Shown in pieces: positions 1 to 9,540 of a stretch of 64,000 nucleotides of DNA. Source of the DNA: Sphaerisporangium rufum. Its GTDB lineage: Bacteria > Actinomycetota > Actinomycetes > Streptosporangiales > Streptosporangiaceae. A model generated the notes under the pieces. It worked only from the letters and a program-made list of their open reading frames with translations, searched no databases and was not told the DNA's origin. The stretch lies in contig NZ_BOOU01000062.1 in assembly GCF_016863395.1 (NCBI RefSeq), forward strand, positions 1 through 64,000. The letters are read 5' to 3'. The stretch's first letter is position 1; each line of letters opens with the position of its first letter. Both the position numbers and the translations under genes were made by a program.

Positions 1-128
1 ACCGAACGCAGCGCGAGCGGAGCGAGCGCCAAGCAACACAGCGTACGCTGTCTCCCGTTGGAGACCGAAGTCCACGCGGCGGCAGGCTCCCCCCAGCAAG
101 CGCGACCATTGGGACAGGTGGAGGTCCG
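1..128. other. Window edge, no gene recognised
   Basis: No reading frame here resembles a known protein. The last bases hold a GGAGG box (120-124) that serves the next gene. An upstream gene may end just outside the window. Confidence 0.5.
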
Positions 129-2093
129 GTGGCGGACGTGCACCCAGAGCACGCGCAGCTGCAGGCCGACCGGGTCTACCTCGGCTGGCAGTACGCGATG
201 ATGTACCCCGACCCGGGGCCGCCGCCGCGCCGGCCGTCTCCGGAGGAGGTCCCGGCGGCCGAGCCCGAGGCGGCTGTCGATCCGACCTGGGTGCGTCGTG
301 AGCGCCTGCAGGAGGATCTGCTCAACCGGCCGGTGAAGATCGTCGGCGTTTTCATGGCCCTGCTGTCGGTGCTGATCCTGGGCTTAGGGATCGGCGAGGT
401 GATGGCGTGGTCGTTCGTCGCGGTGGGGCTGACGGTCAGCGCGGGCGTGGCCGCCATCTGCGCGTACGCCGTCCACCAGGGGGAGCGCGCCCTGCGTTCG
501 CGGATCAGGGAGCAGGAGGATCGGTCGGCCCGCCGCCGGGAGCGCCGCGAGCGGGAGCTGGCCGACGCGCAGGAGGAGCACGCCCGGCGCTACCGCGAGT
601 GGGCGGCCCGCAAGCAGCGGTTCGACCGGCAGCTCACCTGGTACGCCGTTGCGGTGCCCGACGAGATCGACCGGATCGACGTGGCGGGCGGCACCCTGCC
701 GGGCTGGTCGGCGCTGATCACCCTGCTCGGCGCGACCCGGCTGTACAGCGGCGGCCATCTCACCGTGCTGGACCTGTCGGAGGGGGCCATCGCCAAGGAC
801 CTGATCGAGCTGGCCCGGCGCGGCGGGGACGATCCGCTGGTGTGGGTGCTGCCGACCGACCTGCCGCGGCTGGACCTGGGCTCGACGCTGCCGCCGGAGG
901 CGTTCGCCGACGTGCTCGCGCACGTGGTCAGCGTGAGCGAGGAGCACCGCACGACCCGCGATCTGAGCTTCGACAACGCGATCCTGGAGCGGGTGCTGGA
1001 GGTGCTCGGCGAGAACGCCACGATCAACCAGGTGACGGCCGCGCTGCGGGCACTCGCCCAGGTCGGCGATCCCCGGGACGACCTGCGGTTCGGCCTGCTG
1101 ACCGCGAGCCAGCTGGAGCGGATCGGCACGTTGTTCGGCCGTGGCGTCACCGACCGGGTGGTGATCGAGCGCGCCTGGGCGCTGGAGTCCCAGCTGCGCA
1201 AGCTGGAGACGCTCGGCTCGGAGGCGGTGCGGCTGCCGCCCGCCCGGCTGCGGGTGGTATCGATGGACCGCCAGGCCGGGGTGTTCGGCAACCGGGTGCT
1301 CGGCACCTACGTCGCCACCGCGCTCACCCACATCCTGCGCCGGTCGCCCGCCTCCGAGCGGCCGTGGTACCACACGATCATCGTGGCGGGCGCGGACAAG
1401 CTGCGCGGCGACGTGCTGGACCGGTTGATGGACGCCTGCGAGACCTCGCAGACCGGGCTGGTGCTGACCTACCGGTCGCTGACCCCCACGGTGCGGGAGC
1501 GCCTGGGCCGCGGGCACGCCGCCGTGGCGTTCATGCGGCTCGGCAACGCCGAGGACGCCCGGGTGGCCAGCGAGCACATGGGCACCGAGCACCGCCTGGA
1601 GCTGGCGCACCTGACCGAGACCATCGGCCAGGCGGTGGACGGGCTGAACGGCTCCTACACCTCGACCGTGGGGGAGGGCGCCGGCCGGGCCGGGCCGGGG
1701 GAGGGGAAGGGTGCGGGCGGCCTGATGGAGGGCATCACGGAGTCCACCGAGTGGGTGCGCAGCGCCAGCAAGGCCATGGGGGAGGAGCGGGTGCTGCAGC
1801 GCAGCCGCGAGTTCCTGATCGAGCCGCACCAGCTCCAGCAACTGCCCACCACCTCGGTGATCGTCACGCACGCCACCGCGGAGGGCCGGCAGGTGCGGCT
1901 GGCGGACGCCAACCCGGCCATCCTCACCTTCCCCAAGACCACGCTCGGCGAGTTCGAGGAGGTCCGCCGGGTCATGCTGTCCGCGCCCGAGTCGCCCGAG
2001 CCGCCCAAACGGCCCGAGCGCCCCGAGCAGGACCCGTTCCCGCCGAACCTGGGCCCCCCGCCGGAGCGGCTGGACTGGCGCCGCGGCCACTGA
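129..2093 (+). CDS. Membrane-anchored protein with degenerate P-loop ATPase-like domain
   Basis: A GTG start with GGAGG four bases upstream gives 654 aa. Seen: a Pro-rich N-terminus (about 1-65), two hydrophobic helices (about 72-115), a long Arg/Glu-rich probable coiled coil (about 120-175), a globular C-terminal part and a Pro-rich tail. The segment TIIVAGADKL (about residues 418-427) sits where VirD4/HerA-like ATPases carry Walker B but lacks the acidic pair. I see no GxxxxGK[ST] Walker A. Inferred: an inactive ATPase-fold partner tethered to the membrane, working with the intact ATPase encoded 225 bp downstream on the same strand. The family is not recognised by name, so the function is unknown. 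Confidence 0.6.
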   Translation: MADVHPEHAQLQADRVYLGWQYAMMYPDPGPPPRRPSPEEVPAAEPEAAVDPTWVRRERLQEDLLNRPVKIVGVFMALLSVLILGLGIGEVMAWSFVAVGLTVSAGVAAICAYAVHQGERALRSRIREQEDRSARRRERRERELADAQEEHARRYREWAARKQRFDRQLTWYAVAVPDEIDRIDVAGGTLPGWSALITLLGATRLYSGGHLTVLDLSEGAIAKDLIELARRGGDDPLVWVLPTDLPRLDLGSTLPPEAFADVLAHVVSVSEEHRTTRDLSFDNAILERVLEVLGENATINQVTAALRALAQVGDPRDDLRFGLLTASQLERIGTLFGRGVTDRVVIERAWALESQLRKLETLGSEAVRLPPARLRVVSMDRQAGVFGNRVLGTYVATALTHILRRSPASERPWYHTIIVAGADKLRGDVLDRLMDACETSQTGLVLTYRSLTPTVRERLGRGHAAVAFMRLGNAEDARVASEHMGTEHRLELAHLTETIGQAVDGLNGSYTSTVGEGAGRAGPGEGKGAGGLMEGITESTEWVRSASKAMGEERVLQRSREFLIEPHQLQQLPTTSVIVTHATAEGRQVRLADANPAILTFPKTTLGEFEEVRRVMLSAPESPEPPKRPERPEQDPFPPNLGPPPERLDWRRGH

Positions 2094-2317
2094 TCCCCGG
2101 TGCCGGCCGGGCCGGCGACGGCACATCCGGCAGCGGACGCCCGGCGAGGAGTGGACCTGTGAAGCGAGGGCCGGCACCGGAAGTCTGGTGACGCGTAGAT
2201 CGGATGAGGCGTGGACGCATGACGCGACGCCCGGGACGCGACGCCGGGGACGTGGCGCCGGGGACGTGACGGAGCAGGGCGGTGGCGCCGGGCGGCGCGG
2301 CTTGATATGCAGTCTGG

Positions 2318-5300
2318 GTGTCCTCCCCAGCGCCGAGCACGCCGTTACCGCTGAGCGGTCCCTGGTATCGCATCCAGGCGATCACCGCGCCCTCGCGCAC
2401 CTCCTCGGCCGAGTGGGATTTCGTCACCGTGCTGCCGGCGGTGCTGTCCGCCGCCCAGCGCGCCCGCCCGTTCGTCATCGCCTGGCTGTCGCGCGGCGCG
2501 GGCGCGCCGCTGGAGTTGATCACGAACGCCGGGCCGCTCACCCCGCCCCGGCCGCCGCGCCGGGCCGCGGTCGCCAGCGTGGACGGCCCGCCGTACGGGC
2601 CGCAGCCGCTGCTGTTCCCCGGTGGCGCGCGCGGGGTAGAGGTGGGCGCGGACTGGCTCGCCGACCTGGCCGACCTGGCCTGGACGCCCTGCCCGGGGCG
2701 GCAGGCGCCGCCGCTGGGCGGCCGCCGCGAGCCCGGTCCCGATGACCTGCTGCGGCCCACGCTGTTCGAGTCCACCCTGGTCACCTTGATGTCCCGCCCG
2801 TTCGCCTGGCTGGTCGTCGCCGAGCCCACCGACCTGCTGGACGCCGAGGTGGCCCATCTGCGCACCCAGCTCAACGTGCTGCGGCAGTACGGCGACGCCT
2901 CTGAGCGCAGCCGGTTCGACGCCGAGCGCGCCGAGCGGCGCATGCAGGAGCTGGACGCCTTCCGCGAGGCGGGGTTGTGGAACGTCCGGGTGCTGGCCGG
3001 CGCCGCGGGCCCGGACGAGCTGCGGCAGATCGCGCCGGTGCTGGTCGGTTCGGTCGAGATGAGCCACCACCCCTACCGGCTGCGCAGCGCGCTGTCGTTG
3101 CCGATGTCGGGCGGGCAGGGCCGTCCGGGCGCCGCCGAGCCGGTGTACGGCCTGGCCGAGGCGCTCGGCGTCAACCGGCAGGACCCGGCCGACGGCGCGG
3201 CGGCGCCGTTCGCGGCCACCGCGGGCGCGCTCGCCGCGCTGGCCGGGCTGCCCCGGCGCGAGGTGCCCGGCGTCCGGGTGCTGGACGCCGGGTTCTTCGA
3301 CGTGACCAGCGAGGCGGACGTGCGCAGCACCGGCGAGCCGGTGCTGGACCTCGGGGCCATCGTGGACGGCCAGGACCGCCCGGTGGGCTCGTTCCGGGTG
3401 CCGCTGGCCACGCTGAACCGGCACGCCTTCGTCACCGGGGCGACCGGTTCGGGGAAGTCGCAGACCGTCCGCCACCTGCTGGAGCAGCTCACCGAGGCGG
3501 GCATTCCGTGGCTGGCCATCGAGCCGGCCAAGTCGGAGTACGCGGCGATGGCCGGGCGCATCGAGCGGGCCGCCCCGCTGACGGTCATCAATCCGTCGGC
3601 GCCGGACGCGGTGCCGTTCAGCGTCAACCCGCTGGCCCCCGAGCCCGGCTACCCGGTGCAGGCGCACATCGACATGGTGCGGGCGCTGTTCATGGCGGCC
3701 TTCGACGCCGAGGAGCCGTTCCCGCAGATCGTGTCGCTGGCGTTGCAGCGGGTCTACGAGGCCAACGGCTGGGACGTGGTGACCGGCGGCGGGGTGCCCG
3801 GCGCGGCCGTCCAGCCCGCGGTGCCCACGCTGGCCCAGCTGCAGGCGCACGCCCTGGAGGTGATCCAGGAGATCGGCTACGGCAACGAGGTGCAGGCCGA
3901 CGTCGAGGGGTTCATCAGCCTGCGCCTGCGCAGCCTGCGGGTCGGCTCGGCGGGCCGGTTCTTCGAGGGCGGGCATCCGGCCGACGTCGGCGGGCTGCTG
4001 CGGCGCAACGTGGTCTTCGCGATCGAGGACGTCGCCAACGACGAGGACAAGGCGTTCCTGATGGGGACGCTGATCATCCGGATCGTCGAGCACCTGCGGA
4101 TGCGCGCCCGGCGCGAGAAGGTGCGCGGCCTGCGGCACGTGATCGTGATCGAGGAGGCGCACCGGCTGCTGCGCGACCGCGGCGCGCAGCGGGCCAGCAC
4201 GCACGCGGTGGAGCTGCTCGCCGGCATGCTGGCCGAGATCCGGGCGTACGGCGAGGGCATCGTGGTGGCCGAGCAGATCCCCACCAAGCTGGTCGCCGAC
4301 GTGGTGAAGAACACCGCGCTGAAGGTGGTGCACCGGCTGCCCGCCGAGGACGACCGCCGGCTGGTCGGTGCGGCGATCAACCTCAGCGAGGAGCAGTCGC
4401 GGCAGGTGGTCTCGCTGCAGCCGGGCACCGCCGCGGTCTTCGCCGACGGCATGGACCGGCCGTTGCGCATCCAGGTGCCGCTCGGCGAGGACCGCGAGCG
4501 GGCGGTGGCCGGGCCGATCCCGCCGATCCAGGGCCGCCGCTCGGCCGCCTGCGGTCCGGAGTGCGCCAAGGGCACCGCGTGCACGCTGGTCGAGCTGCGC
4601 GAGGCCGACCTGCTGGCCGACGCGCCGGAGTGGGCCTGGCTGCGGGTGTGGACCGACACCCTGGTGCTGGCCTTCTGCGTCAACCGGTCGCTGCCCGGCG
4701 TGCCGCGGGCGCTCGCCGCGAGCTGGGCCGGGCTGCCGGCCCGGCGCCGCGAGTGCCTGCTGGCCACGCTCACCGAGCGGGCGGTGGCCCGGCGGGCCTG
4801 GTCGCTGCGCACCTGCCACGACCCGGCCCTGCTCACCGGCCGGGCCGCCGAGGCCGCCGCCGGGCTGCTCGACCCGTCCGGCGCGGACCGGCCCGCCCCC
4901 GGCGAGCGGCCGGGGGACACCTGGGTGATCCCGCAGGTGCGGTGGCTGCACGAGATGGACCGGCTGTTCCCCTACGGCCGGCCGGCACCGGATCTGCGCG
5001 CCCCGGCGCCGCGGATGGAGTACGCCCTGTTCGGCGCCGACCCGGACGGCCGGCCGCGCCCGGGCGGCGGCCCCCCGGGCGGTGCCGAGTTGCTCGGCCA
5101 CCGGGTGCGGGCGCTGCGCCATCACCCGCTGTCGCTGGAGGTGGACCGCAACCGCGCGCTCGCGTTCCGCGTCCTGCTCGGCGACGACGGGTACGCGGGG
5201 GTGCGCGGCGACCTGGCGGGGGTCGCCATCGGCGTGGAGCCGCGCGACCGCGTCCGGCACGTCGCGCAGACGATGGGCGCGGCCTGGCTGGAGACGGTGC

Positions 5301-5380
5301 TGTCCTGGCCGGACCGGTTCGGCCCGGCCTTCGCCGGCGGCCCGGACGGCGCGCCCGGGCCGCCGATCGCCGGCACCTGA
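2318..5380 (+). CDS. HerA/VirB4-like ATP-binding protein
   Basis: The 1,020-aa soluble protein has Walker A GATGSGKS at about residues 373-381 and Walker B VIVIEEAH at about 607-614. Between and after them lies the usual DUF87/HerA-type core, including AEQIPTKL before the sensor region. The N-terminal 300 residues resemble the accessory part of VirB4/TraC-type ATPases only loosely. A Cys cluster, CGPECAKGTAC (about 747-757), follows the ATPase core and may bind metal. The GTG start has a weak ribosome site. It is probably co-transcribed with the membrane-anchored neighbour, which suggests a membrane-associated DNA- or protein-translocating motor. The ATPase fold is secure; the process served is unknown. 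Confidence 0.75.
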   Translation: MSSPAPSTPLPLSGPWYRIQAITAPSRTSSAEWDFVTVLPAVLSAAQRARPFVIAWLSRGAGAPLELITNAGPLTPPRPPRRAAVASVDGPPYGPQPLLFPGGARGVEVGADWLADLADLAWTPCPGRQAPPLGGRREPGPDDLLRPTLFESTLVTLMSRPFAWLVVAEPTDLLDAEVAHLRTQLNVLRQYGDASERSRFDAERAERRMQELDAFREAGLWNVRVLAGAAGPDELRQIAPVLVGSVEMSHHPYRLRSALSLPMSGGQGRPGAAEPVYGLAEALGVNRQDPADGAAAPFAATAGALAALAGLPRREVPGVRVLDAGFFDVTSEADVRSTGEPVLDLGAIVDGQDRPVGSFRVPLATLNRHAFVTGATGSGKSQTVRHLLEQLTEAGIPWLAIEPAKSEYAAMAGRIERAAPLTVINPSAPDAVPFSVNPLAPEPGYPVQAHIDMVRALFMAAFDAEEPFPQIVSLALQRVYEANGWDVVTGGGVPGAAVQPAVPTLAQLQAHALEVIQEIGYGNEVQADVEGFISLRLRSLRVGSAGRFFEGGHPADVGGLLRRNVVFAIEDVANDEDKAFLMGTLIIRIVEHLRMRARREKVRGLRHVIVIEEAHRLLRDRGAQRASTHAVELLAGMLAEIRAYGEGIVVAEQIPTKLVADVVKNTALKVVHRLPAEDDRRLVGAAINLSEEQSRQVVSLQPGTAAVFADGMDRPLRIQVPLGEDRERAVAGPIPPIQGRRSAACGPECAKGTACTLVELREADLLADAPEWAWLRVWTDTLVLAFCVNRSLPGVPRALAASWAGLPARRRECLLATLTERAVARRAWSLRTCHDPALLTGRAAEAAAGLLDPSGADRPAPGERPGDTWVIPQVRWLHEMDRLFPYGRPAPDLRAPAPRMEYALFGADPDGRPRPGGGPPGGAELLGHRVRALRHHPLSLEVDRNRALAFRVLLGDDGYAGVRGDLAGVAIGVEPRDRVRHVAQTMGAAWLETVLSWPDRFGPAFAGGPDGAPGPPIAGT

Positions 5381-5454
5381 CCGGACGGCGAGGTCTGCCC
5401 GTCTTTGGACGCTCGTGAGGGACTCTTCGCGCGGGCCGCACTAGGATCTCGGGC

Positions 5455-6684
5455 ATGACCCAGCTACCGCTGCGCGCCCAGCTCGCGAGCGCCCTCGGGC
5501 GGACGGCCGCCACCCTGTCCCGGGTGACCGGGCGTGGCGACGGATCGGTGATCGGCGGCCGGGTCGGGCTGATCCTGGAGCCCGACCTGCTGCGCCGGCT
5601 CGCCGCGGATCGCAAGCTCGTGCTGGTGAGCGCCACGAACGGCAAGACCACCACCACCCGGTTGATCACCTCCGCGCTGCAGGAGCTCGGCGAGGTGGCC
5701 ACCAACGCGTTCGGCGCCAACATGCCGGCCGGCCACGTGTCGGCGTTGTCGCAGTCCAAGCAGGCGCCGCTGGCCGTGCTGGAGGTCGACGAGAAGTACC
5801 TGCCGGAGGTGCTGGCCACCACCGGCGCCGGCGTCGCCTGCCTGATGAACCTCAGCCGCGACCAGATGGACCGCGCCGCGGAGATCTGGCTGCTCGCGCA
5901 GAAGTGGCGGCGGGCGCTGGCCGCCAAGAACACCCACGTGGTCGCCAACTGCGACGACCCGCTGGTCACCTGGGGCGCGGCCACCGCCGGCCAGGTGACC
6001 TGGGTGTCGTGCGGGCAGCCGTGGAAGGAGGACTCCTGGTGCTGCCCGGAGTGCGGCGGCCCGCTGGATCGCAAGGGTGACGACTGGGCGTGCCGCGAGT
6101 GCACCTTCCGCCGCCCGGAGCCGGCCTGGGTGCTCGACGACGACGCGGTGGTCGACCCGCGCGGGCGGCGCTGGGTGCTGGACCTGCGGCTGCCCGGCCG
6201 GGCGAACCGGGCGAACGCCGCCATGTCCCTGGCCGTCGCCGAGGTGTTCGGGCTGCCGGTGGAGCAGGCCCTGCCGCGGCTGCGCGAGGTCACCTCGGTG
6301 GCCGGCCGCTACACCATGGTGGAGCGGGACGGGCGGTCGCTGCGGCTGCTGCTGGCCAAGAACCCGGCGGGCTGGCTGGAGGCGTTCGAGGTCGCCGACC
6401 CGGCCCTGCCGATCATCCTGTCGGTGAACGCCCAGGGGCCGGACGGCCGGGACACCTCGTGGCTCTGGGACGTCGACTACCGGGTGCTGCGCGGCCGGCC
6501 GGTGTACGTGACCGGCGAGCGCCGGCTGGACCTGGCGCTGCGGCTGGACGTCGCGGACGTTCCGTTCCGGCTCTGCGACACCTTCGAGCAGGCGGTGGGC
6601 GAGCTGCCGCCCGGCCGGGTCGACGTGATCGCCAACTACACAGCCTTCCAGCGGATTCGAGCGGAGTTCGGACGTGCCCTCTGA
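5455..6684 (+). CDS. murT: Lipid II isoglutaminyl synthase subunit MurT
   Basis: Mur-ligase-like subunit that, with GatD, amidates the alpha-carboxyl of D-Glu in lipid II. The 409-aa protein has the ATP loop SATNGKTTTT (about 60-69), a four-Cys zinc ribbon (CCPECGG ... CREC, about 197-222) inserted in the central domain as in characterised MurT proteins, and a C-terminal DUF1727 domain with DGRDTSWLWDVDY carrying the conserved Asp. The start ATG lies 7 nt after TAGGAT (5442-5447) with no ribosome site, so the transcript is probably leaderless. Its last codons overlap the start of gatD. Confidence 0.95.
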   Translation: MTQLPLRAQLASALGRTAATLSRVTGRGDGSVIGGRVGLILEPDLLRRLAADRKLVLVSATNGKTTTTRLITSALQELGEVATNAFGANMPAGHVSALSQSKQAPLAVLEVDEKYLPEVLATTGAGVACLMNLSRDQMDRAAEIWLLAQKWRRALAAKNTHVVANCDDPLVTWGAATAGQVTWVSCGQPWKEDSWCCPECGGPLDRKGDDWACRECTFRRPEPAWVLDDDAVVDPRGRRWVLDLRLPGRANRANAAMSLAVAEVFGLPVEQALPRLREVTSVAGRYTMVERDGRSLRLLLAKNPAGWLEAFEVADPALPIILSVNAQGPDGRDTSWLWDVDYRVLRGRPVYVTGERRLDLALRLDVADVPFRLCDTFEQAVGELPPGRVDVIANYTAFQRIRAEFGRAL

Positions 6685-7387
6685 CAGCGCCGTACGCATC
6701 GTATGGATCTACCCGGACCTGCTGAGCACCTACGGTGACCAGGGCAACGTCCTGATCCTGGAGCAGCGGGCCCGCCGCCGCGGCATCCCGGTGGAGACCG
6801 TCCACGTGCGCTCCGCCGACCCGGTGCCCGACTCCGGGGACATCTACCTGATCGGCGGCGGTGAGGACCGGCCGCAGATCCTCGCGGCCGAGCGGCTCCG
6901 CCGGGACGGCGGCCTGGCCCGCGCGATCGACCGCGGCGCCGCGCTGCTGGCGGTCTGCGCCGGTTACCAGATCATGGGGTCGACGTTCGGCGGGGAGGAG
7001 GGCCAGCCGGTGGCCGGCATCGGGCTGCTGGACATCGAGAGCACCCGCGGGCCGGCCCGCGCGGTCGGCGAGCTCGCCGCCGAGGTGGACACCGGGCTCG
7101 GCGGGCACATCCTCAGCGGGTTCGAGAACCACATGGGCGTCACCCGGCTCGGGCCCGGGGTCCGGCCGCTGTCGCGGACGATCGTCGGCACCGGCAACGG
7201 CGACGGCACCGAGGGCTGCCACGCCGGGAAGATCGTCGGCACCTATCTGCACGGCCCGGCGCTGGCTCGCAACCACTGGCTGGCCGACGTCTTCCTCGGC
7301 TGGGTCACCGGCCCGCTGGCCCCGCTGGACGACGCCTGGCACGAGCGGCTGCGCGCCGAGCGCCTCAAGGCCGTCCTGCCCGCCTGA
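6674..7387 (+). CDS. gatD: Lipid II isoglutaminyl synthase glutaminase subunit GatD
   Basis: Class I glutamine amidotransferase that supplies ammonia to MurT. The 237-aa protein shows the nucleophile motif LLAVCAGYQIMG with Cys near residue 95, and the catalytic His in GTYLHGPALARNHWLAD. The GTG start lies inside the last four codons of murT (11-bp overlap), typical of translational coupling and of this heterodimer. Length and motifs agree with characterised GatD. The related cobyric acid synthase glutaminase is excluded by the murT partner. Confidence 0.95.
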   Translation: MPSDSAVRIVWIYPDLLSTYGDQGNVLILEQRARRRGIPVETVHVRSADPVPDSGDIYLIGGGEDRPQILAAERLRRDGGLARAIDRGAALLAVCAGYQIMGSTFGGEEGQPVAGIGLLDIESTRGPARAVGELAAEVDTGLGGHILSGFENHMGVTRLGPGVRPLSRTIVGTGNGDGTEGCHAGKIVGTYLHGPALARNHWLADVFLGWVTGPLAPLDDAWHERLRAERLKAVLPA

Positions 7388-7511
7388 CGGCGCGGATCCG
7401 CGGCGTCCGGACGGTCCGGGACCCCGCCGCATCGGGCCGGCGGCGTGGGCGGGCCCGTCCCGCCGCCGGCGGCGCCCGGTCCGAGCTGCCGGACAGGGCG
7501 CCACCGACGGG

Positions 7512-8156
7512 CTAGCTCGTGGGCGGAACGGGCTCGGCGGTGACCAGGTTGAACGCGCTGAGCGGGTCATGTCCGCCGAAGAGCAGGCGGATCATGATCG
7601 CGGCCATCGCCTCCAGGTGGTGCGCGTGCCGCAGGTCACCGGCGGCCAGCGGCTCGCAGCCCAGGTCGCCGATCAGGCGGGCGACCAAGGCGCAGGCGGC
7701 GTCGTCGTCGCCGCAGTAGGGCACCACCAGGCGCCGGCGGTCGAAGACCGGCGGCTGCATCTCCCACACCCTGGCGTGGCACAGGTTGAACGCCTTCACG
7801 ACGTGCCCGCCGGTGGCCGTGGCGATCTGCTGGGCCATGGACCGGCCCGGGGCGGTCACCAGGGTGAAGTCCCGCACCTCCACCGGGTTGTTGCAGTCGA
7901 CGATGGGCTTGCCGCGCAGCCCGTCTCCGATCATGGAAAGCGTGCTGTCCATGCCCTGGTAGAGCACCGCGATCAAGGCGACCTCCGCGTGCTCGGCCAC
8001 CTCCGCGAAGTCGCCGGCGCGCGCGCCCAGCTTGCCGGCCAGCGCCCGCGCGTTGGCCGGCGTCCGGCCGGTGACCATCAACTCGTGCCCGGACGCCGCC
8101 CATCGGGTGCCCAGCGCGTCGGCCATGGCGCCGGCTCCGAATATTCCGATTCTCAT
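7512..8156 (-). CDS. NADPH-dependent F420 reductase-type oxidoreductase
   Basis: The 214-aa protein begins with the Rossmann motif RIGIFGAGAMADALG and has an NADP-type Arg (VTGRTPAN). This is the layout of the short F420H2:NADP oxidoreductase and ProC-like NADP-binding family. The chosen ATG follows the minus-strand hexamer TACCGT by 7 nt; a longer upstream frame runs through that promoter and is rejected. It lies 49 bp downstream of an HxlR regulator on the same strand and may be its target. The substrate cannot be told: F420 or a related redox cofactor are the family norms. Confidence 0.75.
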   Translation of the reverse strand: MRIGIFGAGAMADALGTRWAASGHELMVTGRTPANARALAGKLGARAGDFAEVAEHAEVALIAVLYQGMDSTLSMIGDGLRGKPIVDCNNPVEVRDFTLVTAPGRSMAQQIATATGGHVVKAFNLCHARVWEMQPPVFDRRRLVVPYCGDDDAACALVARLIGDLGCEPLAAGDLRHAHHLEAMAAIMIRLLFGGHDPLSAFNLVTAEPVPPTS

Positions 8157-8205
8157 GGCGAGGACGGTAGACGGCCGTGGGGAACCGCCAGGTTCCCCAC
8201 GCGTG

Positions 8206-8544
8206 TCAGTCGTCGCCGCCCAGCTCGTCGGCGTGGTCCTCGGCCCAGCGGGCGAGCACCGAAACCGGGTCCAGCAGGCTCCGCCCAAGGGGCGTCAGCC
8301 GGTACTCGGCGCCGGGCGGTGCGGTGGCGAGCGGCCGCCGCTCGACCAGGCCGCCGCGCTCCAGCCGGCGCAGGGTCTGGGTCAGCACCTTGTTGCTGAT
8401 CCCCCCGATCCGCCCGGCCAGTTCGCTGTAGCGCAGCGGCCCCTGGCCCAGTCCGTAGACCACGACCACCGACCAGGCGTCGGCGATCAGCCGCAGCGTG
8501 GTGCGCGCGGGGCAGTCGGCCAGGAAGACGTCGTTGTCGCTCAT
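8206..8544 (-). CDS. HxlR-family transcriptional regulator
   Basis: The 112-aa winged-helix protein carries the HxlR hallmark near its N-terminus (CPARTTLRLIADAWSVVVV) and the DNA-binding stretch RYSELAGRIGGISNKVLTQTLRRLERGGLV. HxlR proteins with an N-terminal Cys commonly sense electrophiles or redox stress. The Cys near residue 11 is in place. It is flanked on the same strand by a DsrE-like gene 7 bp upstream and the F420-type reductase downstream, which suggests a small redox-responsive group. Confidence 0.85.
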   Translation of the reverse strand: MSDNDVFLADCPARTTLRLIADAWSVVVVYGLGQGPLRYSELAGRIGGISNKVLTQTLRRLERGGLVERRPLATAPPGAEYRLTPLGRSLLDPVSVLARWAEDHADELGGDD

Positions 8545-8551
8545 GCGCCCG

Positions 8552-8914
8552 TCAGTAGACCAAGGCCTGGGCGCCTTCGGCGAGGGCCTCCTCGACGAAC
8601 GTCGGCGCGCCGGCGATCCGCACGCCGTCGATCAGGTCGCCGGGGGTGATGGACCGCCGGGCGGCGCACTGGGTGCAGACGGTGACCCGGCCGCCGGCCA
8701 GCACCGCGTCCAGCAGGTCGGTGAGCGGCACCGCCTCCGGCAGGCTGAACTCCTTCGCCCGGCCGGGAAGCCCGAACCAGGACGCCTCGCCGGTCAGCCA
8801 CAGCGAGACCGGGACCCCGCTCGCCAGCGCGGCGGCCGCGACGGTGAACGCCTGGTTGCACCGCTCCGGCGCGTCCAGCCCCGCCGTAACCTTTATCACC
8901 ATTGATCGTGCCAT
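8552..8914 (-). CDS. DsrE-family protein
   Basis: This 120-aa single-domain protein has the DsrE/DsrF fold pattern: an N-terminal beta strand (VIKVTAG), an alternating alpha/beta core, and the conserved Cys region VTVCTQCAARR near residues 80-90. In family members this Cys can carry persulfide sulfur. The start is preceded by minus-strand TAGGCT (8921-8926) 6 nt upstream, so the mRNA is probably leaderless. An alternative ATG four codons later is possible. The exact sulfur partner is unknown. Confidence 0.75.
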   Translation of the reverse strand: MARSMVIKVTAGLDAPERCNQAFTVAAAALASGVPVSLWLTGEASWFGLPGRAKEFSLPEAVPLTDLLDAVLAGGRVTVCTQCAARRSITPGDLIDGVRIAGAPTFVEEALAEGAQALVY

Positions 8915-9039
8915 GATCTGAGCCTAGGCGGCCGGGCCGCGGATCCACCAGCGGGTCCGCCGCACCGGCGCGGCACGCCGGGCGGCGCACCGGGCGGCAC
9001 GGCGCGCGATGCCCGGCCGGGCATCTAGGCTCGGATCCC

Positions 9040-9528
9040 ATGGAGTCGCAGTCAATTCATCCTGACCTCGAGCCGATCGCGTTCCTGCTGGGCAGGTGGG
9101 AGGGGGCCGGCGTCGGCGGCTACCCGACGATCGAGAGCTTCCGGTTCGGCCAGGAGATCGTCTTCGAGCACGACGGCCGGCCGTTCCTGGCCTACCAGAG
9201 CCGCACCTGGCTGCTCGACGACGAGGGCACCATGGTCCGGCCGCTGGCGACCGAGTCGGGGTACTGGCGGGCGCTGCCCGAGCGCCAGCTGGAGATCCTG
9301 CTCGCCCACCCGACCGGCGTCACCGAGATCTACCTGGGCGAGGTCGCCTTCCACAAGATCGAGATGCGCACCGACGTGGTGGCCCGCACCGCCACCGCCA
9401 AGGAGTACACCGCCGGGCACCGGCTGTACGGCCTGGTCAACGGCAACCTGATGTACGCCTACGACATGGCCGCCGAGGGGCAGCCGCTCACCTCGCACCT
9501 GTCGGCTGAGCTGAAGAAGGTGGGCTGA
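9040..9528 (+). CDS. Nitrobindin-like heme-binding protein (FABP-like, DUF1794)
   Basis: This 162-aa lipocalin-type barrel has the signature LGRWEGAGVGGYPTI (about 18-32) of the THAP4/nitrobindin family. Characterised members bind ferric heme through a C-terminal His and isomerise peroxynitrite to nitrate. The matching His is in LTSHLSAELKK (about residue 153), close to the ligand position in the mycobacterial homologue. TAGGCT (9026-9031) lies 8 nt before the ATG, consistent with a leaderless message. The stop codon lies inside a 14-bp tandem duplication. Confidence 0.85.
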   Translation: MESQSIHPDLEPIAFLLGRWEGAGVGGYPTIESFRFGQEIVFEHDGRPFLAYQSRTWLLDDEGTMVRPLATESGYWRALPERQLEILLAHPTGVTEIYLGEVAFHKIEMRTDVVARTATAKEYTAGHRLYGLVNGNLMYAYDMAAEGQPLTSHLSAELKKVG

Positions 9529-9540
9529 AGAAGGTGGGCT
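9513..9540 (+). repeat. 14-bp tandem duplication across a stop codon
   Basis: The unit gaagaaggtgggct occurs twice in a row. The nitrobindin-like frame stops at the junction (tga spanning the two copies) and the second copy is again followed by tga. It looks like a recent slippage duplication that left the protein end unchanged. Confidence 0.8.

Noticed and set aside
2345-5260. A 971-codon minus-strand frame
   Set aside because: Antisense shadow of the HerA-like ATPase gene, which has clear Walker motifs. The shadow translation has none.
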